Numbered from the stretch's first letter, positions 20,020-32,342 are shown. The stretch is DNA of 64,000 nucleotides from Serratia sp. H1w (GCF_000633355.1 NZ_AYMQ01000063.1:36287-100286); one strand, 5' to 3'. Notes: generated by a model not told the origin, from the letters alone. Made by a program: numbers and translations.

Positions 20020-20661
20020 TTATTCAAAGAATTGGCTGATTTTGGCCTTCAGGATATCTATCGCGATACGGTTCTTACCGCCACGTGGCACGATAATATC
20101 GGCGTACTGCTTTGAAGGCTCAATAAACTGCAGGAACATTGGGCGCACGGTTTTCTGGTATTGCGCCATGACAGAATCCATGGAGCGGCCACGCTCATTC
20201 ACGTCGCGCTTCATACGGCGCATCAGGCAGATATCCAGCGGGGTATCGACAAAGATCGAGAAGTTCATTTCCTGGCGCAGGCGAATATCCGTCAACAACA
20301 GGATCCCTTCCAGAATGATGACCTTCTTCGGTTCCAGATGAATGGTCTCTTTTTTACGCGTATGTTCGGTGTAGCTATACAGCGGCAACTCGATCGCTTT
20401 ACCGGCCTTCAGCGCTTGCAGATGCTGGAACAGCAGGTTGTGATCCATGGCGCTGGGGTGGTCATAGTTGGTTTTGACCCGCTCTTCCATGGTCAGGTGC
20501 GTTTGGTCTTTGTAGTAACTGTCTTCCGGGATCACACCGATGTGTTGATCGCCAACCTGATCGCGGAGTTCGCGGTATAACGTACTGGCAATAAGGCTTT
20601 TTCCGGAGGCTGATGCGCCAGCTATACCAATAATGACGCACTGATGCGACTTGTCAGTCAT
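20020..20661 (-). CDS. udk: Uridine kinase
   Basis: 213 residues, same length as E. coli Udk and nearly the same sequence. The P-loop GASASGKS is at residues 15-22; '[13 protein letters not shown]', '[13 protein letters not shown]' and '[17 protein letters not shown]' are the substrate and lid regions. It phosphorylates uridine and cytidine with GTP or ATP in pyrimidine salvage. It is 126 bp upstream of dcd in the same direction. Confidence 0.96.
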   Translation of the reverse strand: MTDKSHQCVIIGIAGASASGKSLIASTLYRELRDQVGDQHIGVIPEDSYYKDQTHLTMEERVKTNYDHPSAMDHNLLFQHLQALKAGKAIELPLYSYTEHTRKKETIHLEPKKVIILEGILLLTDIRLRQEMNFSIFVDTPLDICLMRRMKRDVNERGRSMDSVMAQYQKTVRPMFLQFIEPSKQYADIIVPRGGKNRIAIDILKAKISQFFE

Positions 20662-20905
20662 AAAATTAAAGACCTGATTTCATATGTGGGGAAAGGGGGT
20701 ATAAAACAGGCCAATTATAGGGAGTTAGTCCCCTTGGCGCCAGCATTTAGACGGTATGATGGGAGATAATCACCGGATTAACGCGCAGATTTTCTGTTAT
20801 CGGGGGATTTCAGATTTTTTACGCTACTGCAAATCAGCGGCTCAGAGTACAATTCACACCATCATAAGACCGTCTTCGATTCTATCTCTTAGAGTACAAC
20901 CATTA

Positions 20906-21538
20906 ATGAACTGGCATTTTCTGACTTTTTTCGGTGACAGCATGCTGTTGCTGCCCTGCGCAGCCATCGTCTTTATTATTTTAATCCTGTCCCCGACCAG
21001 CAGAAAACCCACCTGGCAATGGATGCTACTGTTTGGCGGCGTGGGTGCCGTAGTTTGCGTTTCGAAGCTGGCATTTATGGGTTGGGGCATCGGCAGCCGC
21101 AACTGGGATTTTACCGGCTTCAGCGGCCACTCGGCCCTGTCTGCCAGTATCTGGCCGGTTATCCTGTGGTTGCTGTGCGGGCGTTTTTCTTCACCGGTCA
21201 GACGGACTGCGGTGATCGTCGGTTATTTATTGGCCGCCGCTGTAGGCTATTCACGCTTGGTGATCCACGCTCATTCCACTTCTGAGGTGATCACTGGCCT
21301 GGCGCTTGGCTTTATCGTCAGCAGCACTTTCTTGCTGTTGCAACGCGGTACGCAGCCACCGCGGCTGTCCTACCGTAAAATTGCCGTTACGCTGGCGCTG
21401 CCCATTGTTCTGATCAACTCAGGCACTGCGGCACCGACCCAGGGGTTGCTGGAAAGGATTGCCGTGACCATTGCTCCGGTGGAAAAACCGTTTGTGCGGG
21501 CCGATTTGCATAAGAAGCCAATGTCCCCCTCACCCTAA
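20906..21538 (+). CDS. PAP2-family membrane phosphatase-like protein
   Basis: 210 residues with about five membrane helices. PAP2/acid-phosphatase motifs are partly kept: 'FSGHSA' (His75) and 'GYSRLVIHAHSTSEVITG', which matches SRxxxxxHxxx with Glu in place of the usual Asp. The first motif (KxxxxxxRP) is not clear. It could act on a membrane lipid phosphate, but the substrate is unknown. The ATG at 20906 is chosen by the hydrophobic N-terminus; a longer open frame begins at 20756. The last residues (MSPSP) are encoded by the start of a REPIN, so the native C-terminus may have been replaced. Confidence 0.7.
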   Translation: MNWHFLTFFGDSMLLLPCAAIVFIILILSPTSRKPTWQWMLLFGGVGAVVCVSKLAFMGWGIGSRNWDFTGFSGHSALSASIWPVILWLLCGRFSSPVRRTAVIVGYLLAAAVGYSRLVIHAHSTSEVITGLALGFIVSSTFLLLQRGTQPPRLSYRKIAVTLALPIVLINSGTAAPTQGLLERIAVTIAPVEKPFVRADLHKKPMSPSP

Positions 21539-21674
21539 CCCGCTACCACAAGGAAAGGGGACCGATCGAGCCACAGATTAACGGGCGCAACATGCGGCGC
21601 CCCTACGCAGACACCTGACCCCTGCCCCGTACCAGCTCCCTCTCCTTTTTGGGGAGAGGGTTGGGGTGAGGGGA
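21524..21674. repeat. REPIN-like inverted repeat pair (copy 2) with embedded GGGCGC palindrome
   Basis: Outer arms CCCCCTCACCCTAACCCGCT and CTCTCC-TTTTTGG-GGAGAGGG..GGTGAGGGG face each other across about 100 bp. The spacer holds GGGCGCAACATGCGGCGCCC (21583-21602). The left arm provides the last codons and stop of the PAP2 gene. Located between convergent genes. Confidence 0.85.
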
Positions 21675-21700
21675 AAAAAACGAGCACGTAATTCGGAAAA

Positions 21701-22813
21701 TCAAAGCGCGCGGAAGGAGATCTCGGTAGGAATGGCTTCCCCCTGCCAGTACATCTGAGCCGCAACGCGCCCAGCCAACTGGCGGTACATCTCGGCAAAC
21801 TCGCTATCCGGGCGGCTGACCACGGTCGGTTGACCACGATCCAGATCTTCACGCAGTGAGATATGCAACGGCATCTGCCCCAACAGGCGGCTATGGTATT
21901 TCTGCACCAGCTTCTCTGCGCCACCGGTGCCAAAGATTGGCTCGTGATGACCACAGTTGCTGCAAACATGCATACTCATGTTCTCAACGATGCCCAATAC
22001 CGGTACATGCACTTTCTCGAACATCACGATACCTTTGGCGGCATCCAGCAAGGCGATGTCTTGTGGCGTCGTCACCACCAGCGCACCGGTGACCGGGATA
22101 TTCTGCGACAGCGTCAACTGGATATCCCCAGTGCCCGGCGGCATATCCAGCACCAGATAATCCAGGTCTGGCCAGATCGTATCTTGCAACAGTTGCAGCA
22201 GTGCCTTGCTGGCCATCGGGCCACGCCACACCATCGCGTTGTCATCGGTCACCAGATAGCCGATGGAGTTGGTCGCTAAGCCGTGCGCCACGATCGGGGC
22301 CATATGCTGGCCGTCCGGCGAGGTTGGACGTTCGTGCTCGGTGCCCAGCATATTGGGGATCGACGGGCCATAAATGTCCGCATCCAGAATGCCCACTTTG
22401 GCACCTTCGGCGATCAGCGCCAGCGCCAGGTTGACTGCAGTACTGGATTTCCCCACCCCGCCTTTGCCAGAGCTGACGGCAATGATGTTACGTACGCCTT
22501 TCACACCGGCCTGATCGTTGGCACGTTTCAAGGTAGTGATGTCGTGTTTCAGCTTCCAGTCGATAGCTTGTACGCCGGTGACGCGCAGCAGTTCTGCACT
22601 GACTGACTCTTTCAGCGCCTCAAACCCGCTTTGCCAGGCAAACGGCATGACCAGTTCGATATGCAGGACATTGTCCATCAGCGCACAGTGATGAATGGCT
22701 TTCAGCGCAGTCAGGTTGTTTTTTAACGTCGGGTGTTCGAAGGCGGCCAATACTCCGGTCACCAGGGCGCGCAGAACTTCAGGGTTGGTCTGCTCAGGGG
22801 ATTTGGCGTTCAT
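21701..22813 (-). CDS. apbC: Iron-sulfur cluster carrier ATPase Mrp/ApbC
   Basis: 370 residues (E. coli Mrp 369). An N-terminal MIP18-like domain (1-95) is followed by a deviant Walker A GKGGVGKS at 116-123, the 'DADIYGPSIPNML' segment, Walker B 'LVLDMPPGTGD' and a CSNC motif near 280 that holds a bridging [4Fe-4S] cluster between two subunits. It loads Fe-S clusters onto apo-proteins in the cytoplasm. The start is set at the ATG at 22813 by family length; longer open frame upstream overlaps the metG promoter. It is divergent from metG, as in E. coli. Confidence 0.93.
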   Translation of the reverse strand: MNAKSPEQTNPEVLRALVTGVLAAFEHPTLKNNLTALKAIHHCALMDNVLHIELVMPFAWQSGFEALKESVSAELLRVTGVQAIDWKLKHDITTLKRANDQAGVKGVRNIIAVSSGKGGVGKSSTAVNLALALIAEGAKVGILDADIYGPSIPNMLGTEHERPTSPDGQHMAPIVAHGLATNSIGYLVTDDNAMVWRGPMASKALLQLLQDTIWPDLDYLVLDMPPGTGDIQLTLSQNIPVTGALVVTTPQDIALLDAAKGIVMFEKVHVPVLGIVENMSMHVCSNCGHHEPIFGTGGAEKLVQKYHSRLLGQMPLHISLREDLDRGQPTVVSRPDSEFAEMYRQLAGRVAAQMYWQGEAIPTEISFRAL

Positions 22814-22973
22814 CCCGGCTCCTTGATTTTGAATGGATAGCAACCTGACAAGCATATCAGAACTGCAGGGCAACTCGCTCGTATAACCCGAAAGAAACCG
22901 CCCTAGCAGCAGAGGACGCGATCGGGTAACATCAAAGGTCCTTTTCACTCACTAAAGAAAGCAACTTTTCATT

Positions 22974-25004
22974 ATGGCTCAAGTCGCGAAAAAATTATTG
23001 GTGACGTGCGCGCTACCGTACGCAAATGGTTCCATCCATCTCGGCCACATGCTCGAGCACATCCAGGCAGATATCTGGGTTCGTTACCAACGAATGCGCG
23101 GCAACGAAGTTCATTTCATCTGTGCGGACGACGCGCACGGCACACCGATCATGCTCAAAGCACAGCAGATGGGTATCGCGCCAGAAGAAATGATCGCGGA
23201 AATGAGCCGCGAGCACCAACAGGATTTCGCCGGTTTTGGCATCAGCTATGAAAATTATCATTCGACCCATAGCGAAGAAAACCGCGCACTGTCCGGTGTG
23301 ATCTATGGCCGCTTGAAAGAGAACGGTCACATCAAGCGCCGCACCATTTCTCAGCTTTACGATCCAGAGAAAGGCATGTTCCTGCCGGATCGTTTTGTGA
23401 AGGGTACCTGCCCGAAATGTAAAGCTCCGGATCAATACGGCGATAACTGCGAAGTCTGTGGCGCAACCTATAGCCCGACCGAGCTGATCGACCCTAAATC
23501 CGTGGTTTCCGGCGCTACCCCGGAAATGCGTGATTCCGAGCACTATTTCTTCGATCTGCCCGCTTTCAGCGACATGCTGCAAGCCTGGACGCGCTCCGGT
23601 GCGCTGCAAGAGCAGGTGGCGAACAAGATGCAGGAATGGTTCGAGTCTGGCCTGCAACAGTGGGATATCTCCCGCGATGCGCCGTATTTCGGCTTCGAAA
23701 TTCCCGATGCTCCCGGCAAATATTTCTACGTCTGGCTGGATGCGCCAATCGGTTACATGGGCTCGTTCAAGAACCTGTGTGACAAGCGCGGCGATCTGGA
23801 TTTCGACGAGTTCTGGAACAAAGACTCCACAACCGAGCTGTATCACTTTATCGGTAAGGATATCGTCTACTTCCACAGCCTGTTCTGGCCGGCAATGCTT
23901 GAAGGCAGCGATTTCCGCAAGCCAACCAGCCTGTTTGTGCACGGTTATGTGACGGTGAACGGTGCGAAGATGTCCAAGTCTCGCGGTACCTTCATTAAAG
24001 CTGGCACCTACCTCAAGCATCTGGATGCCGATTGCCTGCGTTATTACTACGCCGCCAAGCTCTCTTCACGCATCGACGATATCGACCTGAACCTGGAAGA
24101 CTTCGTGCAACGCGTGAATGCAGATATCGTCAACAAGGTGGTGAACCTAGCTTCCCGCAACGCTGGCTTTATCAACAAGCGCTTTGCCGGGCAGTTGGCC
24201 GATCATCTGGCCGATCCTGAGCTGTATCAGACCTTTGTTGATGCTGCCAGCAGCATTGCGCAGGCCTATGCCAGCCGTGAAACCAGCCGGGCGATCCGCG
24301 AAATCATGGCGCTGGCCGATCTGGCCAACCGCTATGTCGATGAGCAGGCTCCTTGGGTGGTGGCGAAAGCAGAAGGCCGTGATGCCGATCTGCAAGCCAT
24401 CTGTTCAATGGGCATCAACCTGTTCCGCGTGCTGATGACCTACCTCAAGCCGGTACTGCCTGCACTGACCGAACGTGCCGAAGCGTTCCTCAACTGCGAA
24501 CTGAGCTGGGATGGCATTGAGCAACCGCTGCTGGGCCATCAGGTGAATACCTTCAAGGCACTATTCAACCGTATCGATCTCGACAAAGTGAATGAAATGG
24601 TGAACGCATCCAAAGAAGATCTGGCAGCCAGCCAGAAGGTGGTCAGCGGCCCGTTGGCGGACGACCCAATCCAGGACACCATCAGCTTTGACGATTTCGC
24701 CAAGGTCGATATGCGCATCGCGCTGATCAAGAGCGCCGAGTTTGTTGAAGGTTCCGACAAGCTGCTGAAATTGCAGTTGGATCTGGGTGGTGAATCACGT
24801 CAGATTTTCTCCGGTATCCGCTCGGCCTACCCTGATCCTTCACTGCTGGAAGGGCGTTTGACGATTATGGTGGCCAACCTGGCACCGCGTAAAATGCGCT
24901 TTGGCGTTTCCGAAGGTATGGTGATGGCAGCAGGCCCTGGCGGCAAAGAGATCTTCTTGCTCAGCCCGGACAGCGGCGCACAGCCTGGCATGCAGGTTAA
25001 GTAA
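22974..25004 (+). CDS. metG: Methionyl-tRNA synthetase
   Basis: 676 residues (E. coli 677). Class I signatures are HLGH at 22-25 and KMSKS near residue 330. The zinc-knuckle insertion '[18 protein letters not shown]' is near 145-162, the helical anticodon-binding domain spans about 390-550, and a C-terminal tRNA-binding (EMAP-like) domain begins at '[12 protein letters not shown]'. It charges tRNA-Met and dimerises by its C-terminal domain. Divergent from apbC with a 160-bp shared promoter region; a REPIN follows the stop by 22 bp. Confidence 0.97.
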   Translation: MAQVAKKLLVTCALPYANGSIHLGHMLEHIQADIWVRYQRMRGNEVHFICADDAHGTPIMLKAQQMGIAPEEMIAEMSREHQQDFAGFGISYENYHSTHSEENRALSGVIYGRLKENGHIKRRTISQLYDPEKGMFLPDRFVKGTCPKCKAPDQYGDNCEVCGATYSPTELIDPKSVVSGATPEMRDSEHYFFDLPAFSDMLQAWTRSGALQEQVANKMQEWFESGLQQWDISRDAPYFGFEIPDAPGKYFYVWLDAPIGYMGSFKNLCDKRGDLDFDEFWNKDSTTELYHFIGKDIVYFHSLFWPAMLEGSDFRKPTSLFVHGYVTVNGAKMSKSRGTFIKAGTYLKHLDADCLRYYYAAKLSSRIDDIDLNLEDFVQRVNADIVNKVVNLASRNAGFINKRFAGQLADHLADPELYQTFVDAASSIAQAYASRETSRAIREIMALADLANRYVDEQAPWVVAKAEGRDADLQAICSMGINLFRVLMTYLKPVLPALTERAEAFLNCELSWDGIEQPLLGHQVNTFKALFNRIDLDKVNEMVNASKEDLAASQKVVSGPLADDPIQDTISFDDFAKVDMRIALIKSAEFVEGSDKLLKLQLDLGGESRQIFSGIRSAYPDPSLLEGRLTIMVANLAPRKMRFGVSEGMVMAAGPGGKEIFLLSPDSGAQPGMQVK

Positions 25005-25026
25005 CTTTCTGTAATATCGAGTAAAG

Positions 25027-25188
25027 TCCCCTCACCCTAACCCTCTCCCCAGGGAGAGGGGACCGTATGTGCCACCTATTAGCTCCCGCATCCAACTTCA
25101 ACTCTGAGGGGTAAAATTTAACCTCCGTACCTGACCACAACACCGAATCGGCTCCCTCGCCCTTCGGGAGAGGGTTGGGGTGAGGGGC
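25027..25188. repeat. REPIN-like inverted repeat pair (copy 3)
   Basis: Arms CCCCTCACCCTAACCCTCTC (with GGGAGAGGGG) and CTCCCTCGCCCTTCGGGAG..GGTTGGGGTGAGGGG oppose each other across about 80 bp. It lies between convergent metG and the DUF559 gene and ends 4 bp before the DUF559 stop codon. Confidence 0.85.
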
Positions 25189-25192
25189 GATC

Positions 25193-25558
25193 TCAACGGC
25201 CGGAATGGGTGGACATTTTGCGATATAAATTCCATAGAACAACCTGCCTGACTCCATCCCAATTACGCAGTACTTCATCATTCCAAAAGCGAATCACGGT
25301 AAATCCCTGGCGTTCTAAAAAGCGGCTCCGTTGCTGGTCATAAAACACTCGCTCCGTATGCTGACCACCATCCACCTCAACAATCAGCTTCGCCTGCCAA
25401 CAAATAAAATCAACGAAATAAGCGCCAACAGGCACTTGCCGACGGAATTTGAACCCCGCCAAACGGCGATCACGCAGCTGCAACCACAAATATTTTTCGG
25501 CATCTGTCATGCAAGCCCGCAATCGACGGGCTTTGGTTAAAGTTGTGGATTTTGTCAT
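25193..25558 (-). CDS. DUF559-domain protein, restriction-endonuclease-like fold
   Basis: 121 residues. The segment 'ARRLRACMTDAEKYLWLQLRDRRLAGFKFRRQVPVG' and 'YFVDFICWQAKLIVEVDGGQH' are diagnostic of DUF559, a Vsr/PD-(D/E)xK-like fold; the Asp of VDF and the Glu-Val-Asp of 'EVDG' are the likely metal ligands. Function is unknown; a role in DNA repair or nicking is only suggested by the fold. The ATG at 25558 has a clear GGAGGT 5 nt upstream, so the longer open frame is ignored. The gene stands alone and its 3' end touches a REPIN. Confidence 0.75.
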   Translation of the reverse strand: MTKSTTLTKARRLRACMTDAEKYLWLQLRDRRLAGFKFRRQVPVGAYFVDFICWQAKLIVEVDGGQHTERVFYDQQRSRFLERQGFTVIRFWNDEVLRNWDGVRQVVLWNLYRKMSTHSGR

Positions 25559-25797
25559 AGCGACCTCCACAACAACGCTATCTTTGCTACAGTTGGTCAG
25601 CCATAGGCTCCGGCCAAAGTTGCGTACCTCATCCAAACAAATCGTTATATCAACTGAAAAAAATTCATAAGCCGGTGGATTCCCAATTGCCAGGCATCTG
25701 GTTATGATGCTGCATCGCACAAAATAGACGTCTAGATAGAAAGATAGCTAAACATCCAATTTTACCAGGAATATCACCACCTGCTTCGGAGCCGATA

Positions 25798-26871
25798 ATG
25801 AAAACGATAAAGACCTCACTGCTCGCCCTCAGCCTGTTGACCAGCCTGCCTCTGCTCGCCGCAGAAGCCACACTTGCCCCCGTGCCTGCCGCTATTGCCC
25901 AGCACCAAGGGCAGATCCGCGTCGCGGTGATCCGTAACCTGGGTTCCGATGACAACACCACCCAGTTTTTAGCCGGTGCCATCCAAGAGGGCCGCAAGCT
26001 TGGCTTCAAAGTGGATACCTTCCTGAGCAACGGTGACGATGCGCGTTTCCAGGATTTCGTTAACCAGACCATCAGCCAGAAGTATGACGGTATTATCCTT
26101 TCCCAAGGACGTGCGCCCTATTCCACCGACTTGGTCAAGCGCATCACAGCGGCAGGTATTGCAGTATCGGCCTTTGATACCGACGTCAGCGGTGAGATCC
26201 CCGGCGTGACCGTCTCCCAACAGGATGATGCCTCTCTGGCCAATGAATCCTTCGGCCAGTTGATTAAAGACTTCGACGGCAAGGCCAACATTATCAAGCT
26301 GTGGGTCGCGGGCTTCCCACCGATGGAGCGCCGCCAAGCCGCTTACCAGGAATTACTGAAACAAAACCCAGGGATTCATGAGTTGGAATCGATCGGGGCG
26401 GTTTCCTCCGACGTGCAGGGTGATACCGCCAATAAAGTGGGTGCCGTTCTGGCCAAGTACCCGAAAGGTAAAATCGACGCCATCTGGGGCACTTGGGATG
26501 CGTTCAGCCAGGGTGCCTACAAGGCGCTGCAAGAAAATGGCCGCACCGAGATCAAACTCTACAGCATCGATATCTCTAATCAGGATCTGCAACTGATGCG
26601 CGAAGCCGGTAGCCCGTGGAAGGTCAGCGTTGCGGTGGATACCAAGCTGATTGGTGCCGTCAATCTGCGTCTGATCGCTAACAAGTTGGCGGGCGAAACA
26701 ACGCCTGCCACTTACCAGTTTAAAGCTGCTGCGATCCCGCAGGCCTTGCTGGTCAGCCAGACCGGTCCTATCAACGTGGCCTCGTTGGGCAAGATTATTC
26801 CAGGCTGGGGCAACAGCGAAGATTTCATTCAGCCCTGGTTTGCCACCCTGCAGGCCAAATCCGGCAAATAA
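25798..26871 (+). CDS. Orphan periplasmic sugar-binding protein (type I PBP)
   Basis: 357 residues. A signal peptide (MKTIKTSLLALSLLTSLPLLAA) is followed by a type I periplasmic binding fold: 'VIRNLGSDDNTTQFLAGAIQEGRKLGF', 'YDGIILSQGRAPYSTDLVKRITAAGI', 'AFDTDVSGEIPGVTVSQQDDASLANESFGQL' and 'WGTWDAFSQGAYKALQENGR'. It belongs to the sugar ABC importer binding proteins, but no ATPase or permease gene is next to it, so it either uses a remote transporter or acts in sensing. The substrate cannot be told. The next gene is an unrelated MFS exporter on the same strand, 136 bp away. Confidence 0.8.
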   Translation: MKTIKTSLLALSLLTSLPLLAAEATLAPVPAAIAQHQGQIRVAVIRNLGSDDNTTQFLAGAIQEGRKLGFKVDTFLSNGDDARFQDFVNQTISQKYDGIILSQGRAPYSTDLVKRITAAGIAVSAFDTDVSGEIPGVTVSQQDDASLANESFGQLIKDFDGKANIIKLWVAGFPPMERRQAAYQELLKQNPGIHELESIGAVSSDVQGDTANKVGAVLAKYPKGKIDAIWGTWDAFSQGAYKALQENGRTEIKLYSIDISNQDLQLMREAGSPWKVSVAVDTKLIGAVNLRLIANKLAGETTPATYQFKAAAIPQALLVSQTGPINVASLGKIIPGWGNSEDFIQPWFATLQAKSGK

Positions 26872-27007
26872 TGCTGTTTTATCGTGGGGCTACAGACGTA
26901 GCCTCTTTTTTTTAAACAATTTTTCCGTCCCCCCCCTTCTCTGCATCACAAAATACGCTACTGTAGTTGCATTGGCGTAATAACTGTATGCATCAACAGG
27001 TTTGGTT

Positions 27008-28228
27008 ATGAAGGGATTCCCCCCACTGATTAAGATATTACTGGCGAGTTCGCTGGTGCTGACCATAGGCCGTGGCGTCACGCTGCCCTTTATCACCATT
27101 TACCTGACCGAGCACTTCCACCTGCTGCCCAAAAGCGTGGGCATTATTCTTGGCATCAGCCTGACCATCGGCATCATCAGCAGCTTTTATGGCGGCTATC
27201 TGGTCGATCGCTTTAATAAAAACCCGCTGATCCTGCTTGCCATCCTGTTATTTTCGCTGAGCTTTTTTGCTATCCCGTCGGTATCACAGCCCGCAGGTGT
27301 CATCCTGGTGCTGGCGATCCTGCATACCGCCTATGCGGTGCTCAATATCGCCATCAAGGCCTGCTTTGCCAGTTGGCTGCCGGTCAACCAACGCATCAAG
27401 GCCTTCTCGATCAACTATACGTTGATCAACGTTGGCTGGGCTGTCGGTTCATCGTTGGGCGTGATGGTGGCCGGTTACAGCCCACTGTTGCCGTTCTACC
27501 TTTCCGGTGGCTTGGCGTTACTGACGGTAGTCACCCTCAGCTTTCGTCTGCGCAACTATCCTGCACCACCGGCAACAGAAACTGACATTTCGCCAGCGGT
27601 ACTCAACTTCCGCCAGACGGTCAATGTGTTGCGCGGTGATCGGCGGCTGATCTACTTCACCCTGGGCAGTACGCTTGGCGCGGTGGTCTTTGGCCAATTT
27701 ACCGGTTATCTGTCGCAGTATCTGATCACGGTCAGTAATGCCGAGTTCGCCTATCGGGTGATTGGCGTAGTGATGATCGTCAACGCCTGCATCGTGATCG
27801 CCCTGCAATATGTATTGAGTCGCGGTATGCGTCAGGACAACATGCTGCGCTGGCTGATGCTGGGTACGCTGTTTTTCGTCCTGGGGCTGGTCGGCTTTAT
27901 GCTGGCGGGGCAATCGATATGGCTGTGGGTATTGGCAATGGCGATTTTCACCCTGGGGGAAATCATCGTCATCCCGGTCGAATACATGTTTATCGACTTT
28001 ATCGCCCCGCCGCACCTGAAAGGCAGCTATTACGGCGTGCAAAGCCTGAGCAATCTGGGGGGAGCTATCAACCCGGTAATGTGTGGCTTCCTGCTGAGCT
28101 ATGCGCCACCGCCGGTGATGTTCCTGGTGCTGATCACCGCCGCCTTGTTCAGCCTGCTGTTCTTCTTCCTCGGTCATCGGTTGGCTGAGCAGCAAAAACC
28201 GATTGCCAGCATCAGCGGCGCACAATAG
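27008..28228 (+). CDS. YdeE-family MFS exporter
   Basis: 406 residues with 12 predicted membrane helices. It resembles E. coli YdeE (395 residues): 'LLASSLVLTIGRGVTLPFITIYL' at the N-terminus, 'FSINYTLINVGWAVGSSLG', 'AIFTLGEIIVIPVEYMFIDFIAPPHLKGSYYGVQSLSNLGGAINPVMCG' in the second half. The motif A loop reads 'GGYLVDRFNKNP'. YdeE is reported to export dipeptides and arabinose-like sugars in E. coli; the role here is inferred. The ATG at 27008 is preferred over a TTG two codons upstream. Confidence 0.75.
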   Translation: MKGFPPLIKILLASSLVLTIGRGVTLPFITIYLTEHFHLLPKSVGIILGISLTIGIISSFYGGYLVDRFNKNPLILLAILLFSLSFFAIPSVSQPAGVILVLAILHTAYAVLNIAIKACFASWLPVNQRIKAFSINYTLINVGWAVGSSLGVMVAGYSPLLPFYLSGGLALLTVVTLSFRLRNYPAPPATETDISPAVLNFRQTVNVLRGDRRLIYFTLGSTLGAVVFGQFTGYLSQYLITVSNAEFAYRVIGVVMIVNACIVIALQYVLSRGMRQDNMLRWLMLGTLFFVLGLVGFMLAGQSIWLWVLAMAIFTLGEIIVIPVEYMFIDFIAPPHLKGSYYGVQSLSNLGGAINPVMCGFLLSYAPPPVMFLVLITAALFSLLFFFLGHRLAEQQKPIASISGAQ

Positions 28229-28307
28229 CCTGACCCACTACACTTAAAGCGGGCCGCAAACTTGCCGAAATGGCATGCTGGGCATAACGAGAATTCATGC
28301 TGCGTTT

Positions 28308-28323
28308 TGTGGCGTAGCTCACA
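28308..28323 (+). promoter_or_regulatory. CRP site upstream of yohJK
   Basis: TGTGGCGTAGCTCACA matches TGTGAN6TCACA at nine of ten positions. It is centred about 52 bp upstream of the yohJ start, so it is probably close to the -35 region of the yohJK promoter. Confidence 0.6.
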
Positions 28324-28367
28324 GTTTAATTGTATGATGAATGCGTCAACGTCAACGAGAAAACACT

Positions 28368-28775
28368 ATGGGCAACCTATTTAACCTGTGTTGGAAATAT
28401 GCCAGGGCGATCGTGCTGATCTACCTCAGCCTGTTCGCCGGTAACGCCATTGCGGCGCTGCTGCCAATTGCTATCCCCGGCAGCATTATCGGCATGCTGA
28501 TCCTGTTTGCCCTGCTCTCTACACAGATCCTGCCGGCCAAGTGGGTCAAGCCTGGCTGCCATCTGTTTATCCGCTATATGGTGCTGCTGTTTGTGCCGAT
28601 CGGCGTCGGCGTCATGAAGTATTACGACCAGATTGTTGACGATTTGGCCCCGCTGGTGGTGTCTTGCCTGATCAGTACGCTGCTGGTGTTTGTGGTGGTT
28701 GGCTATACTTCACATTACTTCCACCGCGAGCGCCCTGTCCTCGGAAAAGCCAAAGATGCAGGGGACAAGCAATGA
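28368..28775 (+). CDS. yohJ: YohJ, CidA/LrgA-family membrane protein
   Basis: 135 residues (E. coli 132) with four membrane helices and the family block '[52 protein letters not shown]'. LrgA/CidA proteins pair with LrgB/CidB partners; in some bacteria such pairs transport pyruvate, and in others they modulate murein hydrolase activity. Which applies here is not known. The ATG at 28368 matches the E. coli start; its stop overlaps the yohK start (ATGA). Confidence 0.92.
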   Translation: MGNLFNLCWKYARAIVLIYLSLFAGNAIAALLPIAIPGSIIGMLILFALLSTQILPAKWVKPGCHLFIRYMVLLFVPIGVGVMKYYDQIVDDLAPLVVSCLISTLLVFVVVGYTSHYFHRERPVLGKAKDAGDKQ

Positions 28776-29467
28776 TGCAAAATATCTGGTGGTCCTTGCC
28801 GTTGACCCTGCTGGTGTTTTACGCGGCACGCAAGCTGGCGCAGAAGCTCAATATGCCGCTGCTCAACCCATTATTGGTGTCGATGGCGGTGATCATCCCG
28901 CTGCTGCTGCTAACCGGCATTCCTTATGAACGCTATTTTCAAGGCAGCAAAATCCTCAACGATTTGCTGCAACCGGCGGTGGTTGCCCTCGCCTTTCCGC
29001 TGTACGAGCAGATCCATCAGATCCGCGCGCGTTGGAAATCCATCATTACCGTCTGCTTTATTGGCAGCATGACGGCAATGATCAGCGGCGGTGCTATTGC
29101 CCTGCTGATGGGGGCCAAGCCCGAGATTGCCGCCTCGATTTTGCCTAAATCGGTAACGACACCGATAGCCATGGCGGTAGCCGAGTCACTTGGCGGCATC
29201 CCGGCCATCAGCGCGGTGTGCGTGATTTTTGTCGGTATTCTGGGGGCGGTGTTCGGCCATGCGCTACTTGGCCTGTTGCGGATCACGACCAATTCATCGC
29301 GCGGTCTGGCAATGGGGACTGCTTCACATGCGTTGGGTACCGCGCGCTGCGTAGAAATGGATTACCAGCAGGGCGCGTTCAGTTCGCTCGCACTGGTTAT
29401 CTGCGGGATTATCACCTCGCTGACTGCGCCGTTCGTGTTCCCGATACTGATGCGGCTGTTCGGTTAG
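28772..29467 (+). CDS. yohK: YohK, LrgB-family membrane protein
   Basis: 231 residues, as in E. coli, beginning '[23 protein letters not shown]'. About seven helices; conserved blocks '[31 protein letters not shown]', '[42 protein letters not shown]' and '[32 protein letters not shown]'. It forms the membrane partner of YohJ and is translationally coupled to it by a 4-bp overlap. The cdd gene follows 136 bp downstream. Confidence 0.92.
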   Translation: MMQNIWWSLPLTLLVFYAARKLAQKLNMPLLNPLLVSMAVIIPLLLLTGIPYERYFQGSKILNDLLQPAVVALAFPLYEQIHQIRARWKSIITVCFIGSMTAMISGGAIALLMGAKPEIAASILPKSVTTPIAMAVAESLGGIPAISAVCVIFVGILGAVFGHALLGLLRITTNSSRGLAMGTASHALGTARCVEMDYQQGAFSSLALVICGIITSLTAPFVFPILMRLFG

Positions 29468-29603
29468 CGGTCAAAAACTTGCGATAAGTCTCGCATTTAT
29501 TATTTTCATTGCACTCGTTTCATTAAAAAAGAGACTTTAATCACAACTTATTGTGGGCCAGTTGCCTAGAATGTTTGTCCGTTAACTTGTAGAGAGATCA
29601 CCT

Positions 29604-30488
29604 ATGCACTCGCGCTTTCAAACTGCCTACGGCGAATTGCCAACTGCCTTGCAATCCGCCCTGCTGCCTTATTTAGATGCGCCTGATTTCCCTGCCATGT
29701 TCAAGGCCGAGCAGATCACGGCGATCGAGCAACAGTGCGGGTTGGATGATGATGCACTGGCGTTTGCTCTGCTGCCATTGGCTGCCGCCTGCTCGTTAAC
29801 GCCGATTTCGCATTTCCATGTGGGAGCCGTGGCGCGTGGCGTCAGCGGCAACTGGTATTTCGGTGGCAATATGGAATTCCGTGGTGCCCCAATGCAGCAA
29901 ACCGTGCACGCCGAACAGTGCGCAGTCACGCATGCCTGGCTGCGCGGCGAAGCCAAGCTGGTTGCGGTAACCGTCAACTACTCGCCTTGCGGCCACTGCC
30001 GTCAATTTATGAACGAGCTTAACAGCGGCACCGAGTTGGAGATCCACTTGCCTGCACGGGCAACCGCCACACTAGGCGATTACCTGCCTTACTCCTTTGG
30101 GCCAAAAGATCTGGCAGTCAGCGAATTGCTGATGGATCCGGTCGATCACGGTTTCCAACTGACGCTGGACGATGAACTGGCGAAAGCCGCGCTGGACGCC
30201 GCCAACCGTAGCCATGCCCCGTACAGCACCGCCCATAGCGGCGTAGCGTTGGAAGCCGAAGACGGCAAGGTTTACGCTGGCCGCTATGCCGAGAACGCCG
30301 CGTTCAACCCTAGCCTGCCGCCATTGCAGGCCGCCCTGATCCTGATGAACGTCTCCGGCGGCGATTGCCAGAAAATCCGCCGTGCCGTATTGGCAGAAGC
30401 TGAAGGCGCGATCCTGACCCAGTGGGATGCCACCCGCGCTACCCTGGCGGCACTGGGCTGCCAAGACGTGCAACGCGTTACCTTCTGA
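29604..30488 (+). CDS. cdd: Cytidine deaminase
   Basis: 294 residues, equal to E. coli Cdd, the homodimeric class. The catalytic N-terminal domain has 'VHAEQCA' (zinc-ligand His or Cys equivalent and catalytic Glu) and 'SPCGHCRQF' with the two zinc Cys. The C-terminal half is the degenerate duplicate. It converts cytidine and deoxycytidine to uridine and deoxyuridine in salvage. Upstream of the ATG is TAGAGAGATC as a ribosome site. Confidence 0.96.
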   Translation: MHSRFQTAYGELPTALQSALLPYLDAPDFPAMFKAEQITAIEQQCGLDDDALAFALLPLAAACSLTPISHFHVGAVARGVSGNWYFGGNMEFRGAPMQQTVHAEQCAVTHAWLRGEAKLVAVTVNYSPCGHCRQFMNELNSGTELEIHLPARATATLGDYLPYSFGPKDLAVSELLMDPVDHGFQLTLDDELAKAALDAANRSHAPYSTAHSGVALEAEDGKVYAGRYAENAAFNPSLPPLQAALILMNVSGGDCQKIRRAVLAEAEGAILTQWDATRATLAALGCQDVQRVTF

Positions 30489-30569
30489 TCCCTTCGGCGG
30501 AGCCAGCGTGCTCCGCCGCAATTCGGCTATAAAACCAGCAACAAGCGACAATTCCTCATTATTTACTAA

Positions 30570-32341
<1,772 letters not shown>

Positions 32342-32342
<1 letters not shown>

